A stretch of 64,000 nucleotides of DNA, taken from Salvelinus alpinus (taxonomy: Eukaryota; Chordata; Actinopteri; Salmoniformes; Salmonidae). Positions 34,905 through 47,447 of this stretch are shown piece after piece (within the stretch, counting starts at the first letter, position 1; every line of letters starts with the position of its first letter). The stretch covers positions 79,539,305 through 79,603,304 of the forward strand of contig NC_092087.1 of assembly GCF_045679555.1 (NCBI RefSeq), given 5' to 3'. A program made the position numbers and the translations under genes. The notes beneath the pieces are model-generated. The model was given only the letters and a program-made list of their open reading frames with translations, made no database searches and had not been told where the DNA came from.

Positions 34905-35430
34905 ATGGGTGAACAGGGAGTACAGGAGGGGCTGAACACGCAGGTGCACCGGGCGGGGTTCAGACCCAGGGCCTCGAGCTTAATGATGAGCTTGAAGGGT
35001 ACTATGGTGTTGAATGCTGAGCTATAGTCAATAAACAGCATTCTTACATAGGTATTCCTCTTGTCCAGATGGGGTAGGGCAGTGTGCAGTGAAACGGCAT
35101 TGTCTGTGGATCTATCGGGCGGTAAGCAAATTGAAGTGTGCCTAGGGTGTCAGGTAAGGTAGAGCTGATATGACTAGTCTCTCAAAGCACTTCATGATGA
35201 CAGAAGCGAGTGCTACAGTCATTTCAGATAGTCATTTCGTTTAGTTACCTTTGCTTTCTTGGGTACAGGAACAATGGTGGACATCTTGAAGCATGCGGGG
35301 ACAGACTGGGAGAGATTATGGCCGTTAACACTCCAGCCAACTGGTCCGTGCATGCTCTGAGGACACGGCTAGGGATGTAGTCTGGGCCGGCAGCCCTGAA
35401 GGTTAACACGCTTAAATGTCTTACATGGGC
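34905..35430 (-). mobile_element. LINE reverse-transcriptase fragment (upstream part)
   Basis: The minus strand encodes RAAGPDYIPSRVLRACTDQL then AGVLTAIISPSLS (35430-35330), the region at the start of the RT domain. Further on, about 35060-34980 corresponds to the block preceding the palm motif (tattgactatagctcagcat on the minus strand). Same LINE type as 29955-30476, with frame breaks. Confidence 0.75.
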
Positions 35431-36289
35431 CACAGAGGAGAGCCCACAGTCCGAATGCATGTGTAATGTGTTATTTGACACTTTTGCAAGTAGACAGCAT
35501 TTCAACCACAAAATACACACCCAAGACTGAAGTTATCATTCTCAGCTTTAATTTCCTTAACCTGTCAAAATGACATTTGGCACAGGACCAATGTTTCCGA
35601 TGTGTTATAGCATTCGACCAGGTACTTAAAACAATCTGACCTGTGTTAACAAAATGACTAATGCGTTCTATCAACCGACGGCATTCTGGTGAGCACTACT
35701 TTAGTCTTCTGGGGCATCAAGTCGACAGAAGAGAAGCTGCATGTATTAAACTATAGTTGACAAATGGCCTTCCTAAAATAATTAAGCAGAAACTGGTCTA
35801 AATTGGTGGTGAAAGTAGCCATTAAGGTTAATTATGGTGGATCAAACTGCACAGGTAGGCTTTGATTTGTTTGACAGACATCACACACCCACGATATGCA
35901 AAACGGAGCCTGCAAAAACAGGATTGAGATGTTTATATGCCACCATATCCAAGCAGCATATACCAAAACTAGGGTACAAGCTTTTTCAGGTTATTGTTAA
36001 CGGCATATGTTTAAATGTCACAGAACAAAAACTGGAAATATGTGTGCATGTAAATGTGTTCAGCGGCTATAACAGAACAAAACTTTTTGTTTTTCAAACA
36101 GAATTTGAACAACCAGTAGCGAAGAAAAAATATATACACATTTGAAATCCAGAAGATTAGTAACTGAACCACATTCCCTTTTACTACAAATTGCACTGGC
36201 AACCAACACTGTTCTCAACCAGCAAGCCAAAAGGTAGACATTAACCACACAGTATTTCAAACACAGGAAATGCACTAAAGTGTTTAATA
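35431..36289. other. 3' flank of relic c2, no gene
   Basis: Part of this stretch (about 36098-36289, with gaacaaccagtagcgaag) is homologous to the 3' flank of gene copy 3 at about 39655-39790, showing that c2 and copy 3 are tandem paralogous units. No coding gene is seen. Confidence 0.6.
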
Positions 36290-37666
36290 TTTTATCATTC
36301 AAGTAATGCAGGGTAGCATGAGCAGCAGCAACTCCCTGGCGGAAGCAAAAGCATACAGTGGAAACTAAAAGAAAGTGTCAGCAACTCAGAATTGTCATCC
36401 AAAGGAAAGATCCACCATTAGAATTATGTTGATTAGTATGAAGGATTTCAAAATCAGAAAGCCAAGTTCAGATGAGTAAAAGTTGTCCCTTTAATAACAG
36501 GTTGCGAGTTTTTAGCAGGTGGGGATATGCTTGGTTCAGATGCCAAACGTCACTATGGTCCTTGAGAGCATCTCCGCTATCAAAAATGTCTAAACTCCCC
36601 AGGGGTGTAGCAAGTTTGGGAGTAGACAGCTTTGCCATTCTCATAAAACCAATATGTAACTATATTGGGATCAGAACTGACTGTTCAATGATACTGCCTT
36701 AATGCTACTGGAGCTGACACATTGAGTGCTTTCATTGTCACCGTCAGACCCAAAATCCTGAGAAACATCACTGCTGCTAAAATCCATGTTGCTTGAGGAG
36801 TTGGCCCTCCTGTTCAAGCCCTGTCGCTTCTGCCGAGGCATTTGAACCAGATTACGCACTTGATGAGGCACGGGATCCAATTTCTTCACCTAAGATATTT
36901 TGGCTTGCCGAGGCATTATGGGTGGCCGCTTGCGCGGCACTGTGGCCGGATGCTTCCGCTGCCGAGGCACCGTGGCCGGTTGCTTCGCCTAAGGTATTTG
37001 GGCCAGTCGTGACGCTTGCTGAGGCATTATGGGTGGCTGCTTCTGCTGAGGCACGGGAGCCAGTTGCGTCACCCGAGGTATTTGGGGCAGTCGTGACGCC
37101 TGATGAAGCACTGTGGCCAGTTGCTTCAGCTAAGGTATTTGGGCCAGTCGTGACACTTGATGAAGCATTGTGGGTGGCTGCTTCTGCTGCTGAGGCACGA
37201 GATCTGGATGCTCCACCTAAAGTATTTTGGCCAGTTGCCACACTTGCTGAGGCATTTTGGGTGGCTGCTTCTGCTGAGGCACGGGAGTCGGATGCTTCAC
37301 CCAAGGTATTTGGGACAGTCGTGATGCTTGATGAAGCATTGTGGCCAGTTGTTTCACCTAAGGGATTAGGGCCAGTTGCAACACTTGCCGAGGCATTGTG
37401 GGTGGCCGATTCCGCTGCTGAAGCATTATGGGTGGCCGCTTGCGCGGCACTGTGGCCAGTTGCTTCCGCTGCCGAGGCACCCTGGCCAGCTGCTTCACCG
37501 AAGGTATTTGGGCCAGTCGTGGCACTTGAGGAATTGTGGGTGGCTGCTTCTGCTGCTGAGGCACGGGATCCGGTTGCTCCACCTGCCGAGGCACGGGAGC
37601 CGGTAGGTTCCACTGCATTGTGGCCGGTTCCTTTTAATTTATTTTGGGGAATATATCTATAATTAC
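36290..37666 (-). pseudogene. Frame-shifted paralogue of the secreted repeat-protein family (relic c2)
   Basis: Exon 3 starts at 37666 after cgtag (GNYRYIPQNKLKGTGHNA). From that phase an open frame of about 270 codons runs to 36852. It is rich in Ala, Ser, Thr and Glu (ASAAEATGHSAAQAATHNAS type), not in Gln. The ancestral Gln frame is visible one frame over (PVPQQQKQPPTIPQVPR near 37560) but is broken. The conserved C-terminal block is recognisable at about 36640-36480 (ENGKAVYSQTCYTPGE), again out of frame. Exons 1 and 2 were not found upstream. The plus strand is also open for 289 codons over 36793-37662, a by-product of repeat composition. Most likely a pseudogene. Confidence 0.7.
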
Positions 37667-38433
37667 CTACGAAAGAAAAGAACGTTTCAAATCGTAAAAT
37701 GCCAGCATTTGAAGTTCTGGGATTTATACAGTGTTATTTTTAACTAGAAAAGCAAACGGCTCTGGGAAACAAATAATAACGTCAGCTAGGGAACCAGCCA
37801 GCTAACAGTTCACTTAGCTTGAAATGAAACCACTTTGTCAAAATTAGAAATGTGTCATATCTGAAAATGTAGCTAGCTAATGCTACACTATAAACATGCA
37901 TCATGGACGCGTCTCCCTGTTAGGAATGCCATACCACGGTTGCACGGTTTGAAGATGTAATCCGGAGACAGGGGTTTTGTCCACCTCTTTAGCTATCATA
38001 CTCTAACTCCACTGATATTAAAACTTGATCCTCCAGAAAACAGAGAGCAACACTTATGCAGCTCCAATATACAAAACATTTTTTTTTAAGCAGCGTTCCA
38101 CAGGATTACCAACACAGACTGACGAGCTCAAATAGACAGACGGCTTCAATATGGCAGACCAATCCGAACTCCTCTGTATGTCCATCCCACTCATTATCTC
38201 AGACAATCATGGCTAGTGAGAAGTTTGCTTACTATTACTGTGGCTTAACCAGCAAGGTAATTTAACAATTGTTTTTGTATTTACAGGTGACATACATGTT
38301 TGTTATTAAGGTACATGAAAGTTCACATGTTCGAGAAGGAATTTCTGCCAAAAAAACGCATTTAGATTTTTACGTTCAAACGGCTCTCCTGTGAAGTCGT
38401 CACTTGCAACATACACCTAGTTTCCTGAATCGA
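37667..38433. repeat. Unclassified interspersed repeat region
   Basis: Contains atggcagaccaatccgaact, tcagacaatcatggctagtg and ggctctcctgtgaagtcgtc, a combination I recall as a dispersed salmonid repeat. It separates relic c2 from the region downstream of gene copy 3. No gene. Confidence 0.4.
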
Positions 38434-38535
38434 GTCACATGTGTTATTTCATAGTTTTGATGTCTTCACTATTATTCTACAATGTAGAAAATAGTAAAAT
38501 TAAAGAACCCTTGAATGAGTAAGTGTGTCCAAATG
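38434..38535 (+). mobile_element. Tc1-like transposon terminus
   Basis: tgtgttatttcatagttttg followed by ttctacaatgtagaaaatag and the terminus gaatgagtaagtgtgtccaa. This is the 3' end of the same Tc1 family as 28455-28625. Only about 100 bp is present. Confidence 0.7.
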
Positions 38536-39789
38536 CGAGTGCTACTGCATGGTAGACAAGAGATTGTCCGAGAACACAGAATTTATTTTTTTTACATGAA
38601 AGCAGACCATTGAATGCATATACAATTTCGTCCCGTGTCATGAGTCTTTGGCCAAACAGGCAGTCGACTACAGCAGGCAAATGTGTTCATTTGTGTCAAT
38701 GTTTGTGAATGAGTTCCATGTGACACATTATGCTAGCTAAGCTTCCCTGCTAGTGCCTTGCCGGCTTCATCATTGGAACTTAATAAACCCATTTAAGGGC
38801 TGAATTCTCATACTAAGCAGTTAGATTAATAATTGGTTAAGAAAAATGTACAAGTTTAAGACAGTCTGTACAGAATATATTGTTAATTGATAGGTTAAAC
38901 CATTCCAGGCATCGTAAAATCAAATACACTGGATCCATTCTATAGGAGCCTGTGGTACAATAAATGGATGAGGAGGAATGGGCTACAGGTGAAGAGTATT
39001 GAGGCACGTCAATGTAAAAGGCCCCATCAAAATCGTGTTGAAGCTAGAACGTTTTGAATGGGCTGCGTCTCAATCCACTGCATCCACCTGTCGCATCTGC
39101 GGTGGACAGGGGCCGAGCTACAGTGGTGTTGGTCAGACACCCCAAAAAGCAGTCTATAAACATCTATAGCGTCAGAACGGTTTGGCCTACAAACTATGAC
39201 CATTATGGAAAATTGACTCCCGAACATAGTTACGTTTCCCTCTGACCCCACAATTGTAAGACGCATCTGAAGGTAACCCATACAAACAGAAGTATGGAGG
39301 TAGATGTGCCAACAGGGGTTTAAGTGACCAAAATAACATTTGAGCCATCACCTAGATATGGAACAGACACTGCTAAACTGATTTGACTTTGCCATGTGGC
39401 GTGGGCTATAGTATAAGGCAAAATACAAGTTTTAAACCAAAAGGTCACTCAATTCTAATAGCTAAATGAGCCATGGTCTGACCATCTAAAACCAGTTCCC
39501 TGTATGTTAAATTACTCACCAACAGCTTAGACTGAGGTTGAAGACCGTCTCACTGTATACAATGCATGCCTACATCTAAAGTACGAACATATGAGGAATG
39601 TCTGACAAATCACCCCTTGACAAATGCTTTCATGTAGACCCAAGCTTTTATTTTGAACAACCAGTAGCGAAGGTGAAAAGATTTGAAAAACCAAAGAATT
39701 AACTGAACAGTAGTCATTTTTACTACAGACTGCACACCACCTGTTCTCAGCAAGCATTGGACATGAGAACCAATATCTCAGAGACAAGG
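38536..39789. other. 3' flank of gene copy 3, no gene seen
   Basis: No coding frame of note. The portion from about 39640 is the homologue of 36098-36289. Confidence 0.5.
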
Positions 39790-39962
39790 CATTTTTTAAA
39801 GTAAAATTGTTTATGGATTCCAGCATGCTAGAGCAGCAAGAGCACCAGCAACTTCCTGGTTGAAACAAAAGCAGAAAGAACTGCAGTGTCAGCAACACAG
39901 AATGTTAAGTAACCAATGTCAAAAACAATTCTCACCATTAGAGCTTCTAGAGGATGAATCCA

Positions 39963-42900
39963 TTACATTTTCCTGTTGATAGATATGGTTAGTACAAAGG
40001 ACTTCAAATTCAGAGCAAAGTTCAGACCAGGTTAAAGTTATCCATTACCTTGCAGAAAGCTTCACTAGTGGTGGATATATGCTTGGTGCACCAATGCCAA
40101 CATAACTGTCCTTGGGAGCATTTCCACTGTCAACAGGCATAGCCTCCCTAGGAGTGTAGCGGGTTTGGGAGAAGACAGTTCTGCCATTCTTGTAGTGCGA
40201 TTCGGAACGGTAGGAATAGATTGGGATGACACCCGACTGTTCAACAATGCTGGCCTGAGAACTAGCAGAGGGACTATCTTCAGTGCTCTCGTAGTGCTTC
40301 TGCTGAGACATTGGGGCCAGTTGTTTCTGTGGCATTTGAGCTACATGCCATAATTGCTGAGGCATGGGGGTCAGTTGCTGCTGTGGCACGGCAGTGTGTT
40401 GCTTCCGCTGCTGGGATCTTTGAGCTGGATTCCTCACTTGCTGGTGTATGGTGGCCAGTTGGTTCTGCTGCGGTTCAGCAGCCGGTTGCTTCTGCGGTAT
40501 TTGACCTGGTTGGCACTCTTGCTGAGGCATGTCGGTCAGTTGCTTCTGCGGTAGAGGCGTGGAGGCCGTTTGCTTCTGCTGCTGGGGAAATTGAGCTGGA
40601 TGCCACACTTGCTGATGCGTCTGCGGCATGGCGGTCAGTGCAGCGACTTGTTGCTTATGGACCATTCTACCTGGATACCACACGTCGTGAGGCTTCTGCG
40701 CCAAATGCCACACTTGCTGAAGCATGGCAGCCGGTTGCTTATGCTGCTGGGGCATTTGAGCGGATTGCCACAGTTGTTGGGGTATGGCAGTCAGTTCCTT
40801 CTGCGGTAGATGCATAGGGGCTGGTTGCTTCTGCTCCTGGGGAAATTGAGCTGGATGCCACACTTGCTGGGGTGGCTGGGGCATGGCGGTCGATTGAATT
40901 TGCTGCTGAGGTTCAGTAGCTGGTTGATTTTGCTGCTGATGCATTTGAGCTGGATGCCACACTTGCTGGGGTATAGCTGTTGGTTGTTCCTGCAGTATAG
41001 GCTTTGGGGTCAGTTGCTGCTGGGGCATTTGGGCTGGATACATCTCTTGCTGGGGCATAGTGGTCAGTTGCTTCTGCGGTTGAGGCATTGGGGCTGGTTG
41101 CTTCTGCTGCATGGTGGCCAGTTGTTTCTGCTGCTGGGGCATTTGAGATGGATACCATGCTTGCTGGAGTATAGCTGTTGGTTGTTCCTGCAGTATAGGC
41201 ATTGGGGTCAGTTGCTGCTGGGGCATTTGAGCTGGATACATCTCTTGCTGGGGCATAGTGGTCAGTTGCTTCTGCGGCAGAAGCATGGAGGCCAGATGCT
41301 TCTGGGGCATTTGAGCTGGAGACCACACTTGCTGGGCCAAGGCGGTCAGTTGCTTCTGCTGCTGAGGTTCAGCGGTTGGTTGCTTCTGGGGCATTTGAGC
41401 TGGATACCACATTTGCTGAGGTTGCTGGGGTATGGCGGTCAGTTCCTTCTGCGGTAAAAGCATTAGGGCTGGTTGCTTCTGCTGCTGGGGATTTTGAGCT
41501 GGATGCCACTCTTGCTGAGGCATGGCGGTCAGTTCCTTCTGCGGCAGAGGCATGGAGGCCAGATACTTCTGGGGCATTTGAGCTGAATACCTCACTTGCT
41601 GGGGTATGTTGGCCGGTTCCTGTTGCTGCTGGGGCATGTGCACAGGATGCAACTCTTCCCACGTTATGGTGGCCGGTTCCTTCTGCTGCTGGGGACATTG
41701 AGCTGAGGTCCACACTTGCTGGGCCAAAACGTTAGGTTGCTTCTGGGGCATTTGAGCTGGATACCACACTTGCCGAGGTTGCTGGGGTATGGCAGTCAGT
41801 TCCTTCTGCGGTAAAGGCATTGGGGCTGGTTGCTTTTGCTCCTGGGGAAATTGCGCTGGATGCCACACTTCCTGAGGTAGCTGGGGCATGGCGGTAGGTT
41901 CAATTTTCTGCTGAGGTTCAGCGGCCGGTTGCTTCTGCAGCTGGGGTTTTTGAGCTGGATACCATGCTTGCTGGGGCATGGCGGTCGGTTGCTGCTGTGG
42001 TATGGTGGCCGGTTTCTGTTGCTGCTGGGGCATGTGCACAGGATGCAACTCCTGCTGCTGAGGTTCAGCAGCCGGTTGCTTGTGCAGCTGGGGCATTTGA
42101 GCTGGAGACCACACTTGCTGTGCCAAGGCGGTCAGTTGCTTCTGCTGCTGAGGTTCAGCGGTTGGTTGCTTCTGGGGCATTTGAGCTGGATACCACATTT
42201 GCTGAGGTTGCTGGGGTATGGCGGTCAGTTCCTTCTGCGGTAAAAGCATTAGGGCTGGTTGCTTCTGGGGATTTTGAGCTGGATGCCACTCTTGCTGAGG
42301 CATGGTGGCTTGCTTCTGGACCATTTTAGCTGGATACCACACGTCATGAGGCTGCTTGGGAATAGGGGCCGGTTGCCACACTTGCTGAAGCATGGCAGCC
42401 GGTTGCTTATTCTGCTGGGGCATTTGAGCGGATTGCCACAGGTGTGGTGGAATGGCGGTCAGTTCATTCTGCAGTTGACGCATAGGGACTGGTTGCTCCT
42501 GGGGAAATTGAGCTGGATGCCACACTTGCTGAGGCTGGAGCATGGCGGTCAGTTCAATCTGCTGCAGAGGTTCAGCGGCCAGTTGCTTCCGCTGCTGGGG
42601 CTTTTGAGCTGGATTCCACACTTGCTGGGGCATGGCAGTCAGTTTCTTCAGCAGCATTTGAGCTGGATGCAACACTTGCTGAGGTTGCTGGGTTAAGACG
42701 GCCGGTTCTTTCTGCTGGTGAGGTTCAGTAGCTGGTTGCTTTTGCTGCTGGGGCAATTGAGCTGGATGCCACACTTGCTGGTGCATGGTGGCCGGTTGCT
42801 TCTGCGGTGGAGGCATTGGGGCTGGTTGCTTCTGGGGCATGGTGGTCAGTTCCTTCTGCTGCTGAGGACCAGTAGCTGGTTGCTTTTGCTGCTGGGGAAT

Positions 42901-43553
42901 TTGAACTGTATACCACACTTGCTGAGGTAGCTGGGGTATGGAGGCCTGTTCCTTCTGATGCTGAAGTACAGTAGCTGGTTGATTCCAGGGTATTTGAGCT
43001 GGATACAACACTGCTTGAGGCTGCTTAGGATAACTGGCCGGTAGAGTCTGCTGTTGGATCATGGCGGCCGGTTGTTTTTCCTGCTGGGTCATTTGAACTG
43101 GATACCACATTTTCTGAGGTCCCTGGGGCATGGGGGCTAGTTGCTTTTGCAGGATGGCGGCCAGATGTTTCTGTTGCTCTTCGGTCAGCTGCGCTTCTAA
43201 GGGAGCTGTTGGAGAGTTGTAATTACCATATCCTTTAGACCTAAGTGAGCCTGCATCAAGCCATGCTGCATGAGAACCTGGTGCAGAATACCCATCACCT
43301 AGGTTAGAAGAAAGTAAAGTAAGATCCCAGCCTTTGAAGTTATTGGATCAACACTGTTACTTGAAATTAATGTGTAGAAACTCACTTGATGTAGAACAGG
43401 TTATCCCGCCAATTAGCAGGCAACAAAGCCAAAAAACTCTTTAAAAAAGAAAGTCTGTTAAAAACAAAGCTACCTGTAACACCTGAAGGACAAGGGAAAC
43501 TAGATCAATACTTTAAAAACCTACCTGAAAGCGATTCCAATCATCACGGCCAT
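39963..43553 (-). CDS. Secreted Q/P/K/W-rich repeat protein, copy 3
   Basis: Exons on the minus strand are 43553-43525, 43438-43386, 43298-40049 and 39972-39963 (K-M-stop), 1113 residues. Phases equal those of copies 1 and 2. The signal peptide is MAVMIGIAFR then VFWLCCLLIGGITCSTS. The N-terminal motif AAWLDAGSLRSKGYGNYNSP is conserved. The repeats are of the same 20-residue type (QVWHPAQMPQQQKQPA and similar) but diverged from one another, with no homogeneous DNA array. The C-terminus keeps HYESTED, SESHYKNGRTVFSQTRYTPR and EAMPVDSGNAP. A 3' UTR exon reaches about 39800. The frame is open over 3.2 kb with diverged repeats, which is good evidence of purifying selection on this Gln frame. Cellular role unknown; secreted structural protein inferred. 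Confidence 0.87.
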
Positions 43554-43652
43554 TTTGCGTCTCAAAACCTCCCCAGTAATCAGAACTAATGGCCGGTATA
43601 AGCCCTAGCATAATATCCCTTTTGCTGTATCTGGCAGGCTTTTTGGTTGCTC

Positions 43653-43660
43653 CTTTTAAA
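43653..43660 (-). promoter_or_regulatory. Putative TATA-like box of gene copy 3
   Basis: TTTAAAAG on the minus strand, 107 bp upstream of the start codon at 43553, followed by gagcaaccaaaa as in copies 1 and 2. Confidence 0.4.
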
Positions 43661-43699
43661 CAAATCCCAGACCCTTCTAATGTCATTGGCTAATTAAGG

Positions 43700-45603
43700 A
43701 CAGCTGTAAGCCCCTGAACTACATTTGATTCCTAATTCCAAATTGACCCCTAAATCCTACACCCTGGCCTAAACACTTCTGTGAATCAGAAATGATTGAA
43801 TAGGTTTAAGCAATATGGCCACAATTGCATCCAGCCTATCAGAAGGCAAGGTGAAGCAATTACCATATTGCTTTAACCTATCTGATCGTTTCAAATGCCC
43901 ATAAGTGACTAAGTGATAGGTGTAGGGGCTAGGGGTTGATTTGGAATGCAGTAATTTACTCAGGTGTGGTTGATTCTCTAATTGAGTTCCTGACAGGTTA
44001 AGGCCACTAATTACTCCCCTCACCTACAGTAGTTGTCTAGGTCTTAATTGAAAGGAAAAAACAAAAACCTACAGACACTAGGCCCTCCATGGAATGAGTT
44101 TGACACCCCTGCTCTAAAGTAGGAAACACATTTTGTCTTGGCACTTCATTGATCGGTTTAAATTATTGCTTGTACAAAATTCACTTGGTTCATTTGAAGA
44201 TTAGAGGCTATATGAGCAGTTAGGCAACATTATTTTACACAGCCTTCTTTTCATTCAGCATAGCAACATTAGATGATTAACAGTTTCATTTGCACATAGT
44301 GCAACATCTTTGACAAATTCTGAATTCAGACAGATGCCAATTAAACACTCACATTATGCAAACACTGCACACACATAGGCTTTTGATGATCTGAGTCTTT
44401 AATTTTTCAGAGGCAAACATATAGTAGGGCTGGTTTGAGTGGCAGGGCTAAAGCAACTGACTGTAGACCAAAGTCAAGAAGTAAAGTCAGGAGAGGTGCA
44501 TCTGCGACAACTGAAATTTGGATACTAATGTCGTTTTCCAACAGCAAGGCTCAGATCACCATGGCAGTGTTGCCATTGTTTATAAAAGGTTTCCTTTATA
44601 TTGTCAAAAAAACGTGTCTCCAACACCCACTAACAAACCTGAAATAATTAGTGTGTACATTATACAATCAATAAATGAGAGAGAGCCTCAATCACATCAT
44701 TAATTTATGCACTGTAGGCTACACATGAATTTTAGCAAGTTGGTTCCTGTTTCAGTCATGTTTTTGGTCACATTTGCATGGGTCGAACAAAAACACTAAT
44801 GATTGGTTGACAATAGAGCCACCCACAATGCAGGTGATGGATGCAGGAGGAGGTTGGTGAAGAGCAACTGCAGAAACTTGGAGTCAAATCTTCATGACCT
44901 TTGATCACATGACTTTTGTCAAGTTCATGCAGTCTACATATAGACCCACGTCAGAAATGTTTTAGCCCTAGAATGCAACACACTTTCAAAGGAGGTGACC
45001 AACAATTGTCACCGACTTGACAACAGTGATCCCCTAGAAGGTGCCCACTATCTCCATGAAATGTCTCCCTCATGTGGATGAAATAAAACACAAGACAACA
45101 ACCCATCACATCATCCTCTGATCGTCTACCCTCTTTTGTGGACGCATTTTTTCCAATGTTGTCTCAACTTTGATTGCAGTACACATCCACAAACACAGAC
45201 ACTCGAATGCAGCTGTTTAGATACTGTAGCTATGCATACATCTCCAGCCCTTTCAAACTCAACATCTGCCAAGTAGTATTTTCCCTATTCTGTCTGATGT
45301 TTCCGCTTGGCACTCCATCCCTACTAATTATCCTTAATTCCAAGTCTTTGCCTTGAAAATTCCCATCCACTTTTTAAGGAATTTATTTGGATCAACTTTT
45401 CCTTCTCTTTGGTGTGTTGTTTTCTTCTCCTGTTTCTTTCAGCACAGCAGTCAGATAATCTGGTCTTTTTTCTGGTCTTTTATATTCACCCCAAGTGCTC
45501 CAATCCTTCTTTACTTTATTGTACGGCCCTTAATGTCTAGAAATCTGCACTCACTCCCCTCTTCCACTGCTGTAGGCTGGCCAACAGTGACTGGATCTTT
45601 CAT
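43700..45603. repeat. Inverted homologue of the A-type 5' flank
   Basis: Read on the minus strand this matches 2943-4760, with moderate divergence and some insertions (for example about 44610-44790). Only the half of the foldback MITE at 44003-44112 is present. The alignment shows that copies 1, 2 and 3 share one ancestral upstream region and that copy 3 lies in inverted orientation. Confidence 0.85.
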
Positions 45604-46801
45604 GTACAGTTGAAGTCGGAAGTTTACATACACTTAAGTTGGAGTCATTAAAACTCGTTTTTCAACTATTCCACACATTTCTTGTTTACAAACTATAGTT
45701 TTGGCAAGCCGGTTAGGATATCTACTTTGTGCATGACACAAGTCATTTTTCCAACAATTGTTTACAGACAGATTATTTCACTTATAATTCACTGTATCAC
45801 AATTCCAGTGGGTCAGAAGTTTACATACACTAAGTTGACTGTGCCTTTAAACAGCTTGGAAAATTCCATAAAATGATGTCATGGCATTAGAAGCTTCTGA
45901 TGGGCTAATTGACATAATTTGATTCATTTGGAGGTGTACCTGTGGATGTATTTCAAGGCCTACCTTCAAACTCAGTGCCTCTTTGCTTGACATTATGGGA
46001 AAATCAAAAGAAATCAGCCAAGACCTCAGAAAGAAAATGGTAGACCTCCACAAGTCTAGTTCATCCTTGGGAGCAATTTCCAAAGACCTGAAGGTACCGC
46101 GTTCATCTGTACAAACAATAGTATGCAAGTATAAACACCATGGGACCACACAGCTATCATACCGCTCAGGAAGGAGACGCGTTCTGTCTCCTAGAGTTGA
46201 ACGTACTTTGGTGCGAAAAGTGCAAATCAATCCCAGAACAACAGCAAAGGACCTTGTGAAGATGCTGGAGGAAACAGGTACAAAAGTATCTATGTCCACA
46301 GTGAAACGAGTCCTATATCAACATAACCTGAAAGGCTGCTCAGCAAGGAGGAAGCCACTGCTCCAAAACCACCATAAAAAAGCCAGACTATGTTTTGCAA
46401 CTGCACATGGGGACAAAGATCGTACTTTTTGGAGAAATGTCCTCTGGTCTGATGAAACAAAAATAGAACTATTTGGCCATAATGACCATCGTCATGTTTA
46501 GAGGAAAAATAGGGAGGCTTGCAAGCCGAAGAATACCATCCCGACCATGAAGCACGGGGGTCGCAGCATCATGTTGTGGGGGTGCTTTGCTGCAGGAGGG
46601 ACTGCTGCACTTCACAAAATAGATGGCAGAATGAGGTAGGAAAATTATGTGGATATATTGAAGCAGCATCTCAAGACATCAGTCCGGAAGTTAAAGCTTG
46701 GTCGCATATGGGTCTTCCAAATGGACAATGACCCCAAGCATACTTCCAAATTCTGGCAAAATGGCTTAAGGACAACAAAGTCAAGGTATTCGAATGGCCA
46801 T
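45604..46801 (+). mobile_element. Sleeping Beauty-like Tc1 transposon, cut by gap
   Basis: Left IR/DR complete (tacagttgaagtcggaagtt at 45604, inner repeat near 45818). The transposase N-terminal frame at 45983-46501 ends at the same stop as in A1 and A2. The element is broken off by the N run within the catalytic region. The flank (tcatgtaca) is the same as in A1 and A2, so it is the same ancestral insertion. Confidence 0.95.
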
Positions 46802-46901
46802 NNNNNNNNNNNNNNNNNNNNNNNNNNNNNNNNNNNNNNNNNNNNNNNNNNNNNNNNNNNNNNNNNNNNNNNNNNNNNNNNNNNNNNNNNNNNNNNNNNN
46901 N
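46802..46901. other. Assembly gap (100 N)
   Basis: Exactly 100 N. The left contig ends inside a repeated transposon, and the right contig starts with the sequence found at 29931, so the two contigs overlap by 16.9 kb. Confidence 0.98.
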
Positions 46902-46925
46902 TGGATCTTTACGGGATATGATAGC

Positions 46926-47447
46926 AGAGAGAACAGTCTATGACTTGGGAGACTGGAGTCTTTCACAATTTTTGGGCCTTCCTCTGACACGGCTTAGTAT
47001 ATATGTCCTGGATGGCAGGAAGCTTGGCCCCAGTAATGTACTGGGCCATACTCATTACCCTCTGTAGCGCCTTGCGGTCACATGCCGAGCAGTTGCCATA
47101 TCACCAGGAGGTGATGCAACCGGTCAGGATGCTCACCGTTGGTGCAGCTGTATAACTTTGAGAATCTGGGGACCCATGCCAAATCTTCTCAGTCTCCTGA
47201 GGGGGAAATGGTGTTGTCGTGCCCTCTTCACGACTGTCTTGGTGTGTTTGGACCATGATAGTTTGTTGGTGATGTAGACAAGGAACCTGAAACTCTCGAC
47301 CTGCTGCGCTACAGCCCCGTCAATGTGAATGGGGTCGTGTTCGGCCCTCCTTTTCCTGTAGCCTACAGTCAACTCCTTTGTCTTGCTCACATTGAGAGGG
47401 TGTTGTAATTGCACCACACTGCCAGGTCTCTGACCTCTGACTTGCAT
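46926..47447 (-). mobile_element. LINE reverse-transcriptase fragment (B2)
   Basis: Same as 29955-30476. Confidence 0.75.

Larger units (their letters stand above)
29931..46801. repeat. Long duplicated block B1 (pairs with 46902-63772)
   Basis: 16,871 bp repeat at a constant offset of 16,971 after the N run. I noticed only four substitutions (31402, 31834, 31836, 37229 against 48373, 48805, 48807, 54200) and no indels, even across repetitive coding sequence. The block ends exactly at the gap, and its partner starts exactly after it. Confidence 0.97.

Noticed and set aside
36793-37662. Plus-strand open frame of 289 codons opposite relic c2
   Set aside because: It lies antisense to the family's exon, has no supporting splice or promoter context, and is interrupted in the B2 version.
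38209-38260. Possible first coding exon on the plus strand (MASEKFAYYYCGLTSK then gtaatt)
   Set aside because: The surrounding sequence looks like a dispersed salmonid repeat, and no second exon follows.
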